64,000 nucleotides of DNA from Liolophura sinensis. Its lineage: Eukaryota > Mollusca > Polyplacophora > Chitonida > Chitonidae. The notes beneath the pieces were generated by a model. That model was not told the DNA's origin. It searched no databases and saw only the letters and a program-made list of their open reading frames with translations. Position 1 is the first letter of the stretch. Every line of letters starts with the position of its first letter. The translations under genes and the position numbers were made by a program. The DNA lies in NCBI RefSeq assembly GCF_032854445.1, contig NC_088300.1:51145682-51209681 (forward strand), given 5' to 3'. Below are positions 25,579 to 36,854 of this stretch, piece after piece.

Positions 25579-25804
25579 GGCCCAGTTGTTCGAAAGTATA
25601 TTAGCTAATACTGGTATTAAGACATATTACATATTTAAAACTTTAGCCAAATTCAGCAGCCAATGCATCGGACCTAAGCCAAATTACAACAGCAGATTTA
25701 GTTCATATTTAATACGCCGTTACGCAAGTGCACAACTGAAGATTTGAATTAAAGGTAAATTTGGTATTAAGTCTTAAAACAGTTTTGAGCAACTGCCCCC
25801 CCCC
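25579..25804. mobile_element. MITE-like element
   Basis: About 226 bp bounded by imperfect inverted ends: GGCCCAGTTGTTCGAAAG at the left, and GGGGGCAGTTGCTCAAAA when the right end is reverse-complemented. The interior is AT-rich and noncoding. The GGGC-AGTTGCTCAAA end resembles short non-autonomous DNA elements of molluscs. The right end runs into a C10 tract, so the exact boundary is unclear. Confidence 0.55.
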
Positions 25805-25967
25805 ATTGTGTATTAATGGAGAAAAATGAAAGTGATCCCAGAATTTTGCTGATTAGGCACTATACAAAGCTGATATACTGAACAGCTTGATATAATAGAT
25901 CACATAGCGAAATGCTTTTTTCATGTTCTCTTTATTTTATACCTCAAGTTATAGATTGGCTGATTGT

Positions 25968-26020
25968 TGTTTATTTATTTATTCATTTATTTGATTGGTG
26001 TTTTCACTTATACATGCAGG
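25968..26020 (-). mobile_element. SINE family 1 tail fragment with internal deletion
   Basis: A (TTTA)n run, then TTGATTGGTGTTTT joined directly to CACTTATACATGC. Relative to the family, about 25 bp between the two pieces are deleted. It is only a remnant of the 3' end on the minus strand. Confidence 0.65.
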
Positions 26021-26326
26021 ATTGCAATTTAACCTAATCGATAGCAAAAATTAAAGAATAAGCGTGATAGCATGGAGTCTCCGTTGACTGAAGCTATGAT
26101 TAAGTTAGTTGAAGCATTTGCACATTTTGAATTCCTGATGGAAAGGAACTCACGCTCATCGCGGTTTATGGATGTTTAAGACCTATATACCACACAAAAC
26201 CTTTTAACATACTTTAGCGGCCTAAACATAATTGCAAAGCAAAAAGCAACTTTTAAAGGTAAGCGATGAGTTATACTTTCATTTTAATGCTTACCTCTTG
26301 CCACATTGTCAGCTCTAATTAACATC

Positions 26327-26420
26327 AGACCACTGAGGTGGTTAGAGTGACAGCGCGGCGCAATGACCCAGGAGCCTCTCGTCTCCTCGTTCAGCTCATG
26401 CTGGTTTCCTCTCCGGAGAT
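26327..26420 (+). mobile_element. SINE family 1 tRNA-like head fragment
   Basis: GAGGTGGTTAGAGTGACAGC, GCGCAATGACCCAGGAGCC and CAGCTCATGCTGGTTTCC follow the order of the family 1 head, ending soon after CTCTCCGGAG. The core and the A-rich tail are absent. A poly-T stretch and unrelated sequence follow. Confidence 0.7.
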
Positions 26421-26494
26421 TTTTTTTCATCAAAAAGCAATGCCATGCGCTTTGGAATGGTTAGCTTGGGAGATAAAATAAAGAGGAAAGTGAC

Positions 26495-26556
26495 CAGGTT
26501 TGAACCCAAGGCCCTCTCAGCATAGATTTAAAAATATACTGACCACTTAGGGTGAA
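26495..26556 (-). mobile_element. Possible tRNA-like head, another SINE
   Basis: The minus strand reads CTAAGTGGTCAGTATAT, then GGCCTTGGGTTCAAACCTGG, resembling an A box and a good B box about 40 bp apart. The rest of a SINE is not visible and no cloverleaf can be drawn, so it is probably a decayed head rather than a tRNA gene. Confidence 0.35.
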
Positions 26557-26929
26557 TTGTGAGTTCATACACAAAGTATAAGTGTGTCGAGTTAAATTGA
26601 AGATGCATTTTATATAGTGTTAGTCTAAACATTTTCTAGAACTCATGCCACAAAAACAACACTGATGTAAAAACATTTAATGTTTTCTTTCTGTCAGCTC
26701 ATAGAAACTGAAAATTGACAAATATACCCATAGAAATATAATGCCAAGACTGACAATTTAATCGTGGATATATCAACTGGATTCAGATCCGTTTTCTTAA
26801 TTATAAGCGTTTTTCTATAGAAAATACCACGGTTCTGACCTTTCTAATTAAGAAGACATCGGGTTAATTTTATTAAATTAACAGATCCTGAAACAGCATT
26901 TACTACGAAAATGGCCGAACAAAGATTTT

Positions 26930-27850
26930 AACAGGCGGTTTAATGGACTGTAATTGACCGGACGGTGGAACAATGGTGACAGACTCGATGTCAAAAAAGC
27001 TATGCCGTGGAAAAGCTCAACGAAAATCAACAACAGGTCGAGTGAAATCGACCCGAGGTCAAATCAGACAGGCCCAGGGGTCAAATTCGCCTGGGAACTG
27101 GGTATATGGTGGGGGCACGGGCTTTTACTGGCTGTGAAAGGCCTACGCGTAATCGATGATGCCCTGGCGTTGTTTGTCACTCTTTAGCCCGTCTTCATTT
27201 ATACCGGCACAACGTTCAATTTGTCAAGCTTTATGTCTTCATACCTCCCGACCGTATTAGATTTATCGGACAACAATGGGCAGCAATTGGTACGGAATCG
27301 GCCAAAGAAAAGGGTGATCTCTGATAACACTTGTGCTCCCGAGCTGTGTTTCCAGGCTGGCTAATTCCTGGGGTAAATAAAAAGACATTCTGGGAAGTGT
27401 CACTCTAAAGATGGGCTCGAGTGTTTTGGATTTGTCTCTCTGGATTTGCTTTCAACTCGGCGTGACAGGGCCCGGGTGTCGTCCTCTCCCACTCACAGCT
27501 CTCTCTGTCCCGACCCCCAGTCTGTAGCGCGACCCCAAAGCCCTTCTGACAGATTGCCACACTCCCAACACTCTGTTCGGGCGATTTACAGTGGAATCTG
27601 AGGTGCAATGAAAAGCCAAGTGATATCTGACATAGAAATGAAGCCTTCGGCCACTTTACACCGCGTCCCCTCTTCTCGTCCTCAAATGTCAGGCGTGGTA
27701 ATACGTTATCTGACAACCTACCTCCTGCAATCCTGTCTTCTTTCACCTTAATCTGTCGGAATGACAAAAACCCACCAATTTCTTTTTACCCAGTGATAAC
27801 AGTTTTTAATAACCTGGAGATTTCTGATGACACAGAGACAGATCACCCAG
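26930..27850. other. Candidate conserved noncoding block
   Basis: About 900 bp of balanced, complex sequence 4.5 kb downstream of NKX1. Frames of 77 (+) and 120 (-) codons are open but match nothing I know. Nuclear-receptor half-site-like motifs AGGTCA (27056-27061) and GGGTCA (27078-27083) occur in the same orientation. A regulatory role is inferred from composition and position only. Confidence 0.3.
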
Positions 27851-29529
27851 GCAAAGCAAATTTATGAAAGGTGACTAACTGCCTATAGACGGAGATTAAA
27901 ATTCAAATGTGCTGAAAAATACAGAAAGAGCATGTAAATGATCCATGTGAATTCTTTAGTATGTTGTTAAGGAGGCATTGCATATACGTACCCGTTGACA
28001 ATTCTTTTCAACAGTGCGGTATAATAGGGAAACAATACAAGAACGGAAATTCTTTTCTTAGCAAATTTTTAAATAAAAAATTGAGATGAATTTCTACAAA
28101 AGTCGTACGTTATAAATAATTTCATATCTGTAATGATCACTACTAATAATAACTGTACGTATATATTTTACACAATGACGAGCAGACGTAGGCAAATATT
28201 CAACTTTTGAGAGAACTAATGAAAATGCTGATGCCACTTCTCAAATCTACATGCATGTAAGCTCTGTGAAGTAGATTGGTTTACATATCCTTGTACATAA
28301 CAGACCATACGTTTTATGAATTAAGTTTGTGTATGATTTTCCAGGTCCAAGATTGCCTCTCGACATTCCAATGTGAATATAATAAATTTGTCTCAAAAAT
28401 TAGATTAAACTTAGTTACAATCCGTTTAGTTGGAAAATACGGGTTACATTTCGTTTCAGGTGGTAGGAACTAACAGTTATAAGCTTGATTTTAGTAATGC
28501 GATTTTAATTACCTTTGCAGATACGTAACTAACATCACGGCAATATCAAGTCGTTCTTCTGTAAGTGTCAATCGTTTACTTGGACAAGGGCATTGGTAAT
28601 CAAGTAAGTTAAAACTGCATCCGTTTTGAGTTAAAATTAAACCCCGCTAATTGAGCAGCTAAAACGAAATGGTGTTTTAACATTGCCGAATTCGTGACAC
28701 TCACCCAGCTCTCACTTCCGTTCTGGCCCCGGGCCCGGAAGTGCTCGTTGATATAAAACCCCAGGTGATTAATCCTGTGAAACGTCGTGTCCACGATATC
28801 ACAAAGTTCGACCAGCATGAGCAAGATGAAAGATGTTAAATAAATGTAAGATTCTATTTGATATTTTCTTTAAAAACTCTCTCTTCATTTTACTTTCCCA
28901 CCTAAATATTTACAATACAAATGTTTAATGATATGCAATGACAGTATGATAATTAGTATTTGTATAGGATAGACAATTCCAATTTATGATTACGTGCTAT
29001 CAACTTCTGACCTCTAAAATCATGTCTGGTAAATATTTTCGCTGACGCTAAACCTGAAGTCGGACTATAGTTTTCACTTCAGGTCTTTTTGAGCTACCTC
29101 TCTGTTAAGGACGTAAAGAGTGCATTACACTGAATCCATGTAATTGTGGCTTATTACGTTTCATTACTTTTTAACATATTCTCAGAAATTATTCATCGCT
29201 TGATATTTTCAAAAGTTAGGAGGTATATGGAAGATTTATGATTTTTCACATTATAAATTTGGAAGAGTGTTGTGAGAATGTTAAATTGGATTTAAACCAT
29301 GACTGTGGCAATATATGGCAAATGAGTTTATATCGGCGGTTCTTTAAATGGAAAAGTAGAAAATTCTTTCCATTCTTTCACAAGATTTTGTCTAAAGTAA
29401 TGTGAATAATGTCATTGAAATAAACTGAATTATTTTCACTGTAAAATGTTGAAGATGGAATAAAGTCCGTTCTTATTTATCTGGGATTTCAATTCTCTTT
29501 ATGTGATTCAATTTAGGCGTCATTTCTTA
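27851..29529. other. Intergenic, AT-rich
   Basis: Low-GC DNA without recognisable genes. The only GC-rich patch is 28680-28830, which holds the inverted ETS-like motif pair listed separately. Confidence 0.5.
28713..28743. promoter_or_regulatory. Inverted pair of ETS-like sites
   Basis: CACTTCCG at 28713-28720 and CGGAAGTG at 28736-28743 are perfect inverted repeats around a CCCCGGGCCC-containing centre. Each matches the ETS-family core CCGGAAGT(G). The pair could be bound by ETS factors or form a GC-rich hairpin. It sits alone in AT-rich sequence; function is inferred. Confidence 0.3.
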
Positions 29530-30000
29530 CACGTCCAGAAATTGGTTGGAAATATGGCCCTGATAGCCCATGTCAGCAGAAGTGAAATTTAGACGCAAAA
29601 CAAAAGCGGCCGCAATTGGTATAAGGAAATGCGAAGACTTCCTTGGCAGTTTGCCAAAATCTGGAGGAGCACGTGCCTCAAACCAAAATTCCATAAATTC
29701 GGCGTAAAGTTTTATGAGCGTAATTAATGATGACTGGTGGAATTAGCGCTAATAATTGAATCTTAAATCTCGGGAGAATATAAGACGAAGGGGCTTAGGA
29801 TGTCTAAATGCTGGCCAAATCGCGACGAGATCCCGACCGGAAACCGTTCAATTCTGCTCGTAAGCTCTCTGGACACACGCGATCGATCCGGAATTGATCT
29901 AAACGGCTCCATCATATGAGATAATTACAAATACATTTGCCAGAAATCTGCCTCTTATCTCAAGCGACGGGAAAATAATTTTCTTCCAGGAAGTTTAGTA
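29530..30000. other. Candidate conserved noncoding block with homeodomain core sites
   Basis: Balanced sequence in which TAATTAAT (29721-29728), AATTAG (about 29741) and TAATTG (29753-29758) fall within 40 bp, a density typical of homeodomain-bound enhancers. No coding potential is seen. It may be a distal element of NKX1, about 7.4 kb upstream; conservation is untested. Confidence 0.3.
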
Positions 30001-31199
30001 CGCATGAGGACCCTTCGTTCACATATATTCACTGCCATGAATGACCTCTCTGTCAGTGCTCAATATACTGTTGTATGCCCTCCTACACACGGCCACATGT
30101 CCGAGTGATATACGTGGGAAAGACGGTCTGGGGGTTTTTCTTCTTAGACGAACTCGATTGCCATTGGTCATCATCCCCACTGTATTGGCAACATCTGAAT
30201 GTAAGTCTGAATGACCAGAACTCAAGTTTTCAACCATATTGCTTAAAGAAATATTCCAAACAGGAAGAAGAACATCAGAAGAAGAAAAAACACGAGTTAT
30301 TTTCCTGAATAAATGTCTACAACGACACCAAGGAAAAAAAAACGCTTAATCTACTTATGTATACCCACGTGTGGCACATGCAAATAATGGTTGTTTGTTT
30401 CACTTAAAATAACTAATTGTTTGATACTCTTAATAATTAGCCATGCAAGGTGTATATTGGTACGCGAAATAAAGTAAAATATAGTTCGGTAGAAACAAAA
30501 CCTACAATTAAATATCATATTAACTGTTTATACCTACCGTGACACACCAAGGAGCCAAACTATCATGACAGTGCCTTAAAGAATCTTTTAAATCCATGCA
30601 GGAGATTTTTCGTACATTGACTGTGTAATGTTTTCAACCAGTATTGCATTTCAACATCGTCGTTAATAGCACTTTCAAGCTTAAAAAAACATTTTGTTCT
30701 AATCCATCACAGCATCTCAGTTTTAGGACTTTTTAAAAACTCTTTGCTTACGGTTAATTGATTGAACCATTTCTCATTCTGATGACGTTTTTCTCTTCGC
30801 ATGCAGAACCAAAGACACATGGACAGAGAGAGTATTGAATTTTTTGTTCCTAGCTGTTCACACAAATTATACGTGATGGTTTTGAGAGCAGAGATTCTTT
30901 CCCCCAGCCTCATTAGTTCCTATAATGATTAAAGTATTTCTTATCTTTAGCTTATCTTGAAATTCAACAAACAAATATTTACTTCTGTTTTTCAATCTAG
31001 TAACTCTGGAAATAATAAGAAGCAAAAAATTGTGGGTTGGCTTTTGGTGCACTTTCCGACGCAGGGAAGTGAAGCTGTTATTTTAACTATGAAAATCCCC
31101 TCCCGCTAAACCTGAAAACAGCGGTGTAATAACAAAGAAAGAATTTAGTAGATAAAGAGATGTCGTGTTTATCGACACAAGTCTATTGACATGACATAT
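30001..31199. other. Intergenic, AT-rich, nothing recognised
   Basis: AT-rich, with frames no longer than 77 codons and no recognisable repeat or gene. Confidence 0.5.
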
Positions 31200-32230
31200 T
31201 TTAAGAGAAACCCTCTAATCAACGTGGAGAGTAAATGCGAGTGGAACATCAAATGAGAAATTCCAGCAGCTCAGCGAAACGTCTTCCAGCCAGTAAGTGG
31301 TGGTCTAATGACGTTCAGTTGATTAATTTAGCCTCTGAAGCGCTCTCGCTTGTCATCTCTCTAAGCCATGTCGCTGCACAGATTCTCGACCCTAGTGGCG
31401 GCTCCTCAGCCCAGTCAGGGCTTCTGTTTCCATACATTTCAAGCCAATTTGTCTTAAACGATGGCAATGAGCAGCGCGAAATTGCCAGTGCTTAAGGCAC
31501 GAAAGACCGGTAGTTGGATTGAAAAGTAGCGGCTTCTGGAAACAAACAGCGGTGTCACTTACCGCGCGCGGGGCAATTTGTCAAGAGCTGAAGTCAATTA
31601 TTTATACGTACCCCTATCATTGTCAATTTTCCCCACTTTCAGGGGCCGTTAGCAAACCAACTTTACACCCTAGCAGAGCAATAGACTTCCCCTTCCCCAG
31701 TCGTAATGGCTTCCACTGCGGAAGTGGGAACGGCCCGAAACACACATTTAACTAAACAAGCCTCGGGCGGAGGGGTATCTTTGGTAAGGTACAAACACAG
31801 CGAACTCTTAATGAAAGGGCCCGAGGGTCGCGTGTCTGAAAACAAAACATTGTGTAGCAAGAGGAAGGTAATTGTGGGTATTTAGCAGATTCGGAAAAGA
31901 TCTTATCGAATAGAAAGCTTTCTCCGGTCCGAAATGAATTCACTCAGCACTCGTAAGTGCTAGTCATTTACCCGCTTTAGGCGACGGCGCTGTGTTTGAG
32001 TATAGGGTTCGCACATGCCCCAAGATCTCTTAGTAAATTGCAGTTAAGAGCCAGGAATCTTTCAGATTATTATCTTTGAAAGGAGTCAAAGTTTGAGCAA
32101 TTTTCCTCGCCAGTCTGCGCCAGATCTTTCATTATCACTTTGTAAGAAGAAAAGCTTGTGTAACACTCGGATGAGACAAACGCTGACAGTCAAAGTCATT
32201 TCCGTTGTGCTCCCACAAAGAGCGCACGAT
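31200..32230. other. Candidate conserved noncoding block
   Basis: About 1 kb of balanced composition with overlapping frames of 63-86 codons on both strands, none recognisable. TAAT cores occur repeatedly (for example near 31320 and 31867). It fits the same class of island as the other blocks in this window. Confidence 0.3.
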
Positions 32231-33216
32231 TTTCAAGTTGAATGCAAAAAACATTTTGACATTTGACCAATTGTAAATTTTGATTCTGACTTCGTTGTGT
32301 TTTGACTCTGGGACATATTATTATTATGACATATTGGTTTCATTAAATGTCGAATATTATTTCACCTATAGGACATATCCGATACTAATAGCTTAACGGA
32401 ATATTTTGTTGATTTTCAAGGGACAAAACAGGACTGATTCTAAGGGGAAATTTTCTCTTCTGTGAACTTACAACGTGCATACATAATGAAAAACTGGGAA
32501 CTGTGCATCTGAACTGTGATTACTGTGCACGTTTTCGTTTTTGTCAGCTTGGTATATTCTTAAATCTCGGCAGTAATACAGCGAAACCTCTACCACGAAA
32601 CACATTTTTGCAGGGAAATCCAAATTCACCATAGTAGACGATAGGATACAAGATCAACTCGTGTGACTTTGTAACGTTGTATGCAACCCAGGTGTTGGGA
32701 GGCGCCAGTGGCGTTACAAAGGTAGAGTTAATAAATCAGCAGGTGACCCAGGGGCAAGGGAAGCTGGGGCACACAGACAAGACGTGTCTCAGACAATGTT
32801 CTCTTCACCCACAGTCCAATCTGACATAGACAGCTAACTATACAGACATTCAGACTATAATAGCGGGGCGGGGAAAGCAATCTTGTTGTCCAAACAGAAC
32901 GCTAGTAAACCGGGTGGACTTGAGTTTCGAATACTGTCAAGAAAGGGATAAAGACAGAAAGATGAGCTCTCCCATTGACTTGTTTTGAAAACAAACACCG
33001 CAAAAGAGATTTCACAAAGTGCTCCACCTTTTGAAAAGAATGTACCTTCAATTGTTGGGAAATTTGGCGTGATCAAACAAGATTTTCATGACAATGGACG
33101 TTAAATGCGATCTAGTATTTTTATATAAGACGAGCCATGTCCTGTCCCCAGTAAGTTCCCGGCAACTCGACCCGCTTATCCGTTCATTGTAATATCGCAT
33201 AACAATCAAGGTGGGT

Positions 33217-33237
33217 GGGGGGGGGGGGGGGGGGGGG
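33217..33237. repeat. Run of 21 G
   Basis: An uninterrupted G21 tract preceded by GTGGGT. It could fold as a G-quadruplex and is prone to replication slippage and sequencing error, so its exact length is uncertain. Confidence 0.9.
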
Positions 33238-34071
33238 TTAGGTGAACAACTGCATTCCTCCTGATCCACATGATGATCATAGTGACAGGGATAAAATATT
33301 AGTGTTAGTTCTAGTATATGTACAGAAATAGTCTAATAGACTTACGTTTGATGAGTGGGACAGTGCTTGTGATGTTATATCAGGTTACACAATGCCCCTT
33401 TCAACCCCAGAACATTCTTCTCTTATCAGCAAACACAATGTCCTCAATTGGTTCAGCACTCAAACTTTGACGCGTTCTTTAGTCACCCGTTGAGGTCCGG
33501 TCTTTTATACACGTCACGTTATTACACGGATCTAACACCAATTAACAGAAGGAATAAATATCACGAGCTAGGAATTGTTAAAATCACACAGTTTTAACAA
33601 ATGGATGAAAACCGGTTGGTATATGTTTATACCACATCGTACTGATCAAGACAAACTTAGGTACATGGGGACTTTTCCTGCCTGAAGTAATTTGGGCCGA
33701 AGCTGAGAACGCATTCTTTCTCACAATTTGTTCTTTGATAATTTTTAAAGACAAGACCTACAGCCCATCTCTCAAGCAGCACTAAACTGAGTATAAATGG
33801 GTCGAAGTTATTATAACTCTTAAGGATCTACTGATGTCAGACTTCTGAAAATTTGGTATAGACCATATCTTGGGATACATTAAACATAGATCAACAAAAA
33901 AGGCTAAAATAATATTAAACATTGATTATATATAAAGTATACAAAACATCCAGAAGTTAAGATTAATCTAATTATGTTCAAAGACAATGGCATGGACTAA
34001 AACGTGCATAGGTCTTAGTATTTCTCATATGCATGTATAAACTATCATGTAAAGCAACCCTCATGTGGTAA

Positions 34072-34224
34072 GGTAGGGCACCCCACATATGCCTATTGAA
34101 AATACCATACTTTATGTTACTAAACCGCTGAAGAAATGTAATTGATGTGAATCGTAAACTTTGGATGATTAATTTGACAGTGTTATTGTCAGAAATTTTC
34201 AAAATGTAGGTAGGGTGCCCTATA
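34072..34224. mobile_element. Possible short MITE
   Basis: TAGGGCACCC at 34074-34083 is mirrored by GGGTGCCCTA at 34213-34222, bounding about 150 bp of AT-rich noncoding sequence. The arms are short and no second copy is present in the window, so this could also be chance. Confidence 0.35.
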
Positions 34225-35308
34225 GAGGTTTACAAAGCTTGCCTTATGTCATAGCCTGTGTCATTAAGTTTAAAATTTATAAAGCTTTGAATGTTCTTGC
34301 TAACTCCACTGTCTTACAAATTAATGTCGTATAATTACAAAGTAAAGAAATGTATACTCTATGTGTTCTCGGAATTATTTTGATGCTCTAGTTGTTGTAC
34401 TTTGTAAATTAGGGGCAAAGATATAGTCAAATACAGATGTGCACATTTTCTGACAAATGCTACATGAGGATACCCTCAAAGGCATTTGTTTTTTGTTGTT
34501 TTTACGTTTATTTGTTTTACTGATAGAGGAAAATTGAAAGAACATTGATAACACTGGCCACAAACCTATAGAAATCTCATCAAAATACTTGCTTAGATTT
34601 CCTTCGGTAACACATGTCAAACACCTTGAAATATTTTAGATGAACTCCTCAATAATCAATTTTGTAATTTTGAAATCACTTTTGACATAATAATATATAA
34701 TTTTTTATTTAACTGGCGCTCAACGTGTGACATGCAAGAACATTTAATGTTTGTATAGATCACGACGTTTGTTTAAAACCTGCCTCGCTTTACAAAGGGC
34801 TTATCTGATATAGCCATGTAATGGAACAATCGAAATGTTTCGAATACAAAAACAACAAAGACTTGACGTCAGTGAACTCTCCATTAACTTTCTGCGGCAT
34901 GGCTTATGCTCAAGCTTTGGAGTTTGATCGCGTACGTAAGTGACCTCACGTGGGAAATCCAATAAACCAGTAGGGACTTATTTAGGACATCGTTTTAAAG
35001 CCCACCGTGTCGATGATGTCCTTGCAACTTTTTCATACTTTCAGCTATACCAGACTCTCTGTTGGACGCAAGATATCATAAGACAGCGCGACTCACGAGA
35101 CTATCCTATTGGCAAAGGACGACCACTGCTTCCATAGCTTCCATAGCTTCCGATGGGTTCAATCCAGTCTGGGACAGGAAGTTTTCTACAGAGTCTCTTG
35201 CTTCCGCTGTTGTTGATGCCTTGATGACATTGAGTGATCAATGGTGCGATCTTGCATGAAGCTCGCTGGAAACCATTTGTCCTCTGCCAATATGGCATAT
35301 ATATACTA

Positions 35309-36852
35309 CCGGGCAAAAGAAACGTATAAACTTGTTCAGCACCACAAGAAAGAGAAAGAAAGACAGAGAGTATCAACATGACAAGCCTTATATTGCAATA
35401 AACCATTTTCCAAGTTCTGTTCAAAAATTCAAAGCCATATGGACATTATACTTGCTGTCAGGCCGAGTAAAGAAGGCTTGGGGTAAATCTGAAAAATTAC
35501 ACAAATGCAAGTAAAGGGACTCCCTTAAAAAGGTGTACCTAATGTCCTATCATGTCATAAGACAGATCGTTAGTAGCGTGTGTGAGCACCCTTTGCATCA
35601 ATTAAAGCCAAAATACGTCTCCCCATGGAAGTCGTCAGCCGCCGGATGACGTCATCAGGAATTCTGTCCCACTCCTCAAATAAAGCCTGTTCGAGCTGTT
35701 GCCTGTTTTGTGGGAGAGGGGCGCGTTGTCTCAGACGTCGATCAAGATGATCCCACAGATGCTTTAAGGGATTCATGTCTGGCGATCGTGCTGGCCAAGG
35801 CAGTACGTTGACATCAACGGTGACCAGATAATTTAGTACAACTCTGGCGGTATGAGGTCGTGCATTGTCCTGCTGCAAAAGGATACCCCTTTGCTGTTGA
35901 TGCACGAATGGCACCACAACAGGTTCCAATATTTCATCTCGGTATCTTTGGCCAGTCAGATTTCCCCGGATGATGACCAATCTCGTTCTCACCTGTCCAC
36001 AAATTCCGCCCCATACAAGCACCCCACCAGCACCAAAAGGGTGGACATTCTGAATGCAGTTTTGTGCCAATCGCTCTCCCCTGCGTCGATACACACGAAT
36101 TCGACCATCATTTCTGAAGAGGTTATATCGGCTTTCATCAGTGAACAGCACCCTTTCCCAGTCTCGTCGCTGCCATCTACGTACAACTCTTGCCCAACGC
36201 AGACTGTTTTGACGGTGTAGAGGAGTCAATGCCATTCCACGGGAGGGGCGATAGGTTCTGATACCACTCACGCGGAGTCGTCGTAAGACTGTGCGTCTGC
36301 TGATGGGGTGTCCCAGTGCCGTTTCCGCCGTTGACGTCGCCGTCACAAACCGGTTACGCAGGTGTGCGGATGTACCGATCTTCTCCAGGCGTTGTAATAC
36401 TTGTCCTGCCCGATCTTGGACGATCTTGGACGATCTTGTGTCCTGCCTGTTAGGCGGTAACGACCCAACAGTCTGCTGATGGTGGCTTGACTGCAATTGA
36501 ATGTTCTGGCAATGTGGTGTTGGCTGGCCCCCATGTCGGCCATACCAGTGGCTCTATCACGTTCTGCGTGTGTGAGTCTCGGCATCTCTTAGATGTTTTT
36601 TATGGTATTGCACCCTTACCATGTGCTACATCGGTATTTATACGGCGGTCATTATCGAAAATTTTCAACAGGGCCCGAAACTCTGTTTTTCCGAGTTTTC
36701 ATGATGTCTTACACCAATTTCAATGAATCTCGTTAAAAAGTGACGTGTACACAGGCTTATGTGCAAACGTATTCGTACAACGTTCAAACTTATTCAACTT
36801 ATTTTTCCATAGAAAAAACTGCATTTAAAAGTTATACGTTTCTTTTGCCCGG
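35309..36852 (-). mobile_element. Tc1/mariner DNA transposon, 1544 bp, inactive
   Basis: The ends are perfect 21-bp inverted repeats (35309-35329 and 36832-36852), starting CCGGGCAAAAGAAACG and flanked by TA on both sides (35307-35308 and 36853-36854), the target duplication of IS630/Tc1/mariner elements. The arms remain alignable for a few more bases with an indel. The single transposase gene runs on the minus strand and is broken. Perfect ends with a dead gene suggest an insertion that is not very old, or a copy mobilised in trans. Confidence 0.95.
35570..36585 (-). pseudogene. Tc1/mariner transposase, frameshifted and catalytically altered
   Basis: The protein would cut and join the element's inverted repeats. 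The N-terminal part starts at ATG 36585-36583 (MPRLTHAERDRA) and carries the helix-turn-helix ending RYRLTGRTQDRPR. The rest lies in another frame, open from 36496 to the TAA at 35570. That part contains RRTVLRRLRVSGIRTYRPSR, FTDES (first catalytic Asp, residue 120 of the frame) and QQDNARPH (second Asp, 210). Thirty-four residues later, NPLKHLWD has lysine (codon 35762-35764) where DD34E enzymes have glutamate. The frame changes at a 10-bp tandem triplication, CGATCTTGGA, at 36411-36440; a second indel lies nearby. Antisense frames over it are shadows. Confidence 0.92.
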
Positions 36853-36854
36853 TA

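Larger units (their letters stand above)
32231..35308. other. Intergenic, AT-rich, with a G21 run and a short inverted-repeat element
   Basis: Mostly low-GC DNA. It contains the G run at 33217-33237, the small MITE-like element at 34072-34224, and a short CTTCCATAG triplication near 35129-35150 just before the Tc1 element. No gene is recognised. Confidence 0.5.

Noticed and set aside
26495-26556. Functional tRNA gene
   Set aside because: The B-box-like site is good, but no acceptor stem or anticodon arm can be drawn; more likely a SINE head.
35852-36726. Plus-strand frames (62-122 codons) within the transposon
   Set aside because: Antisense shadows of the transposase pseudogene.
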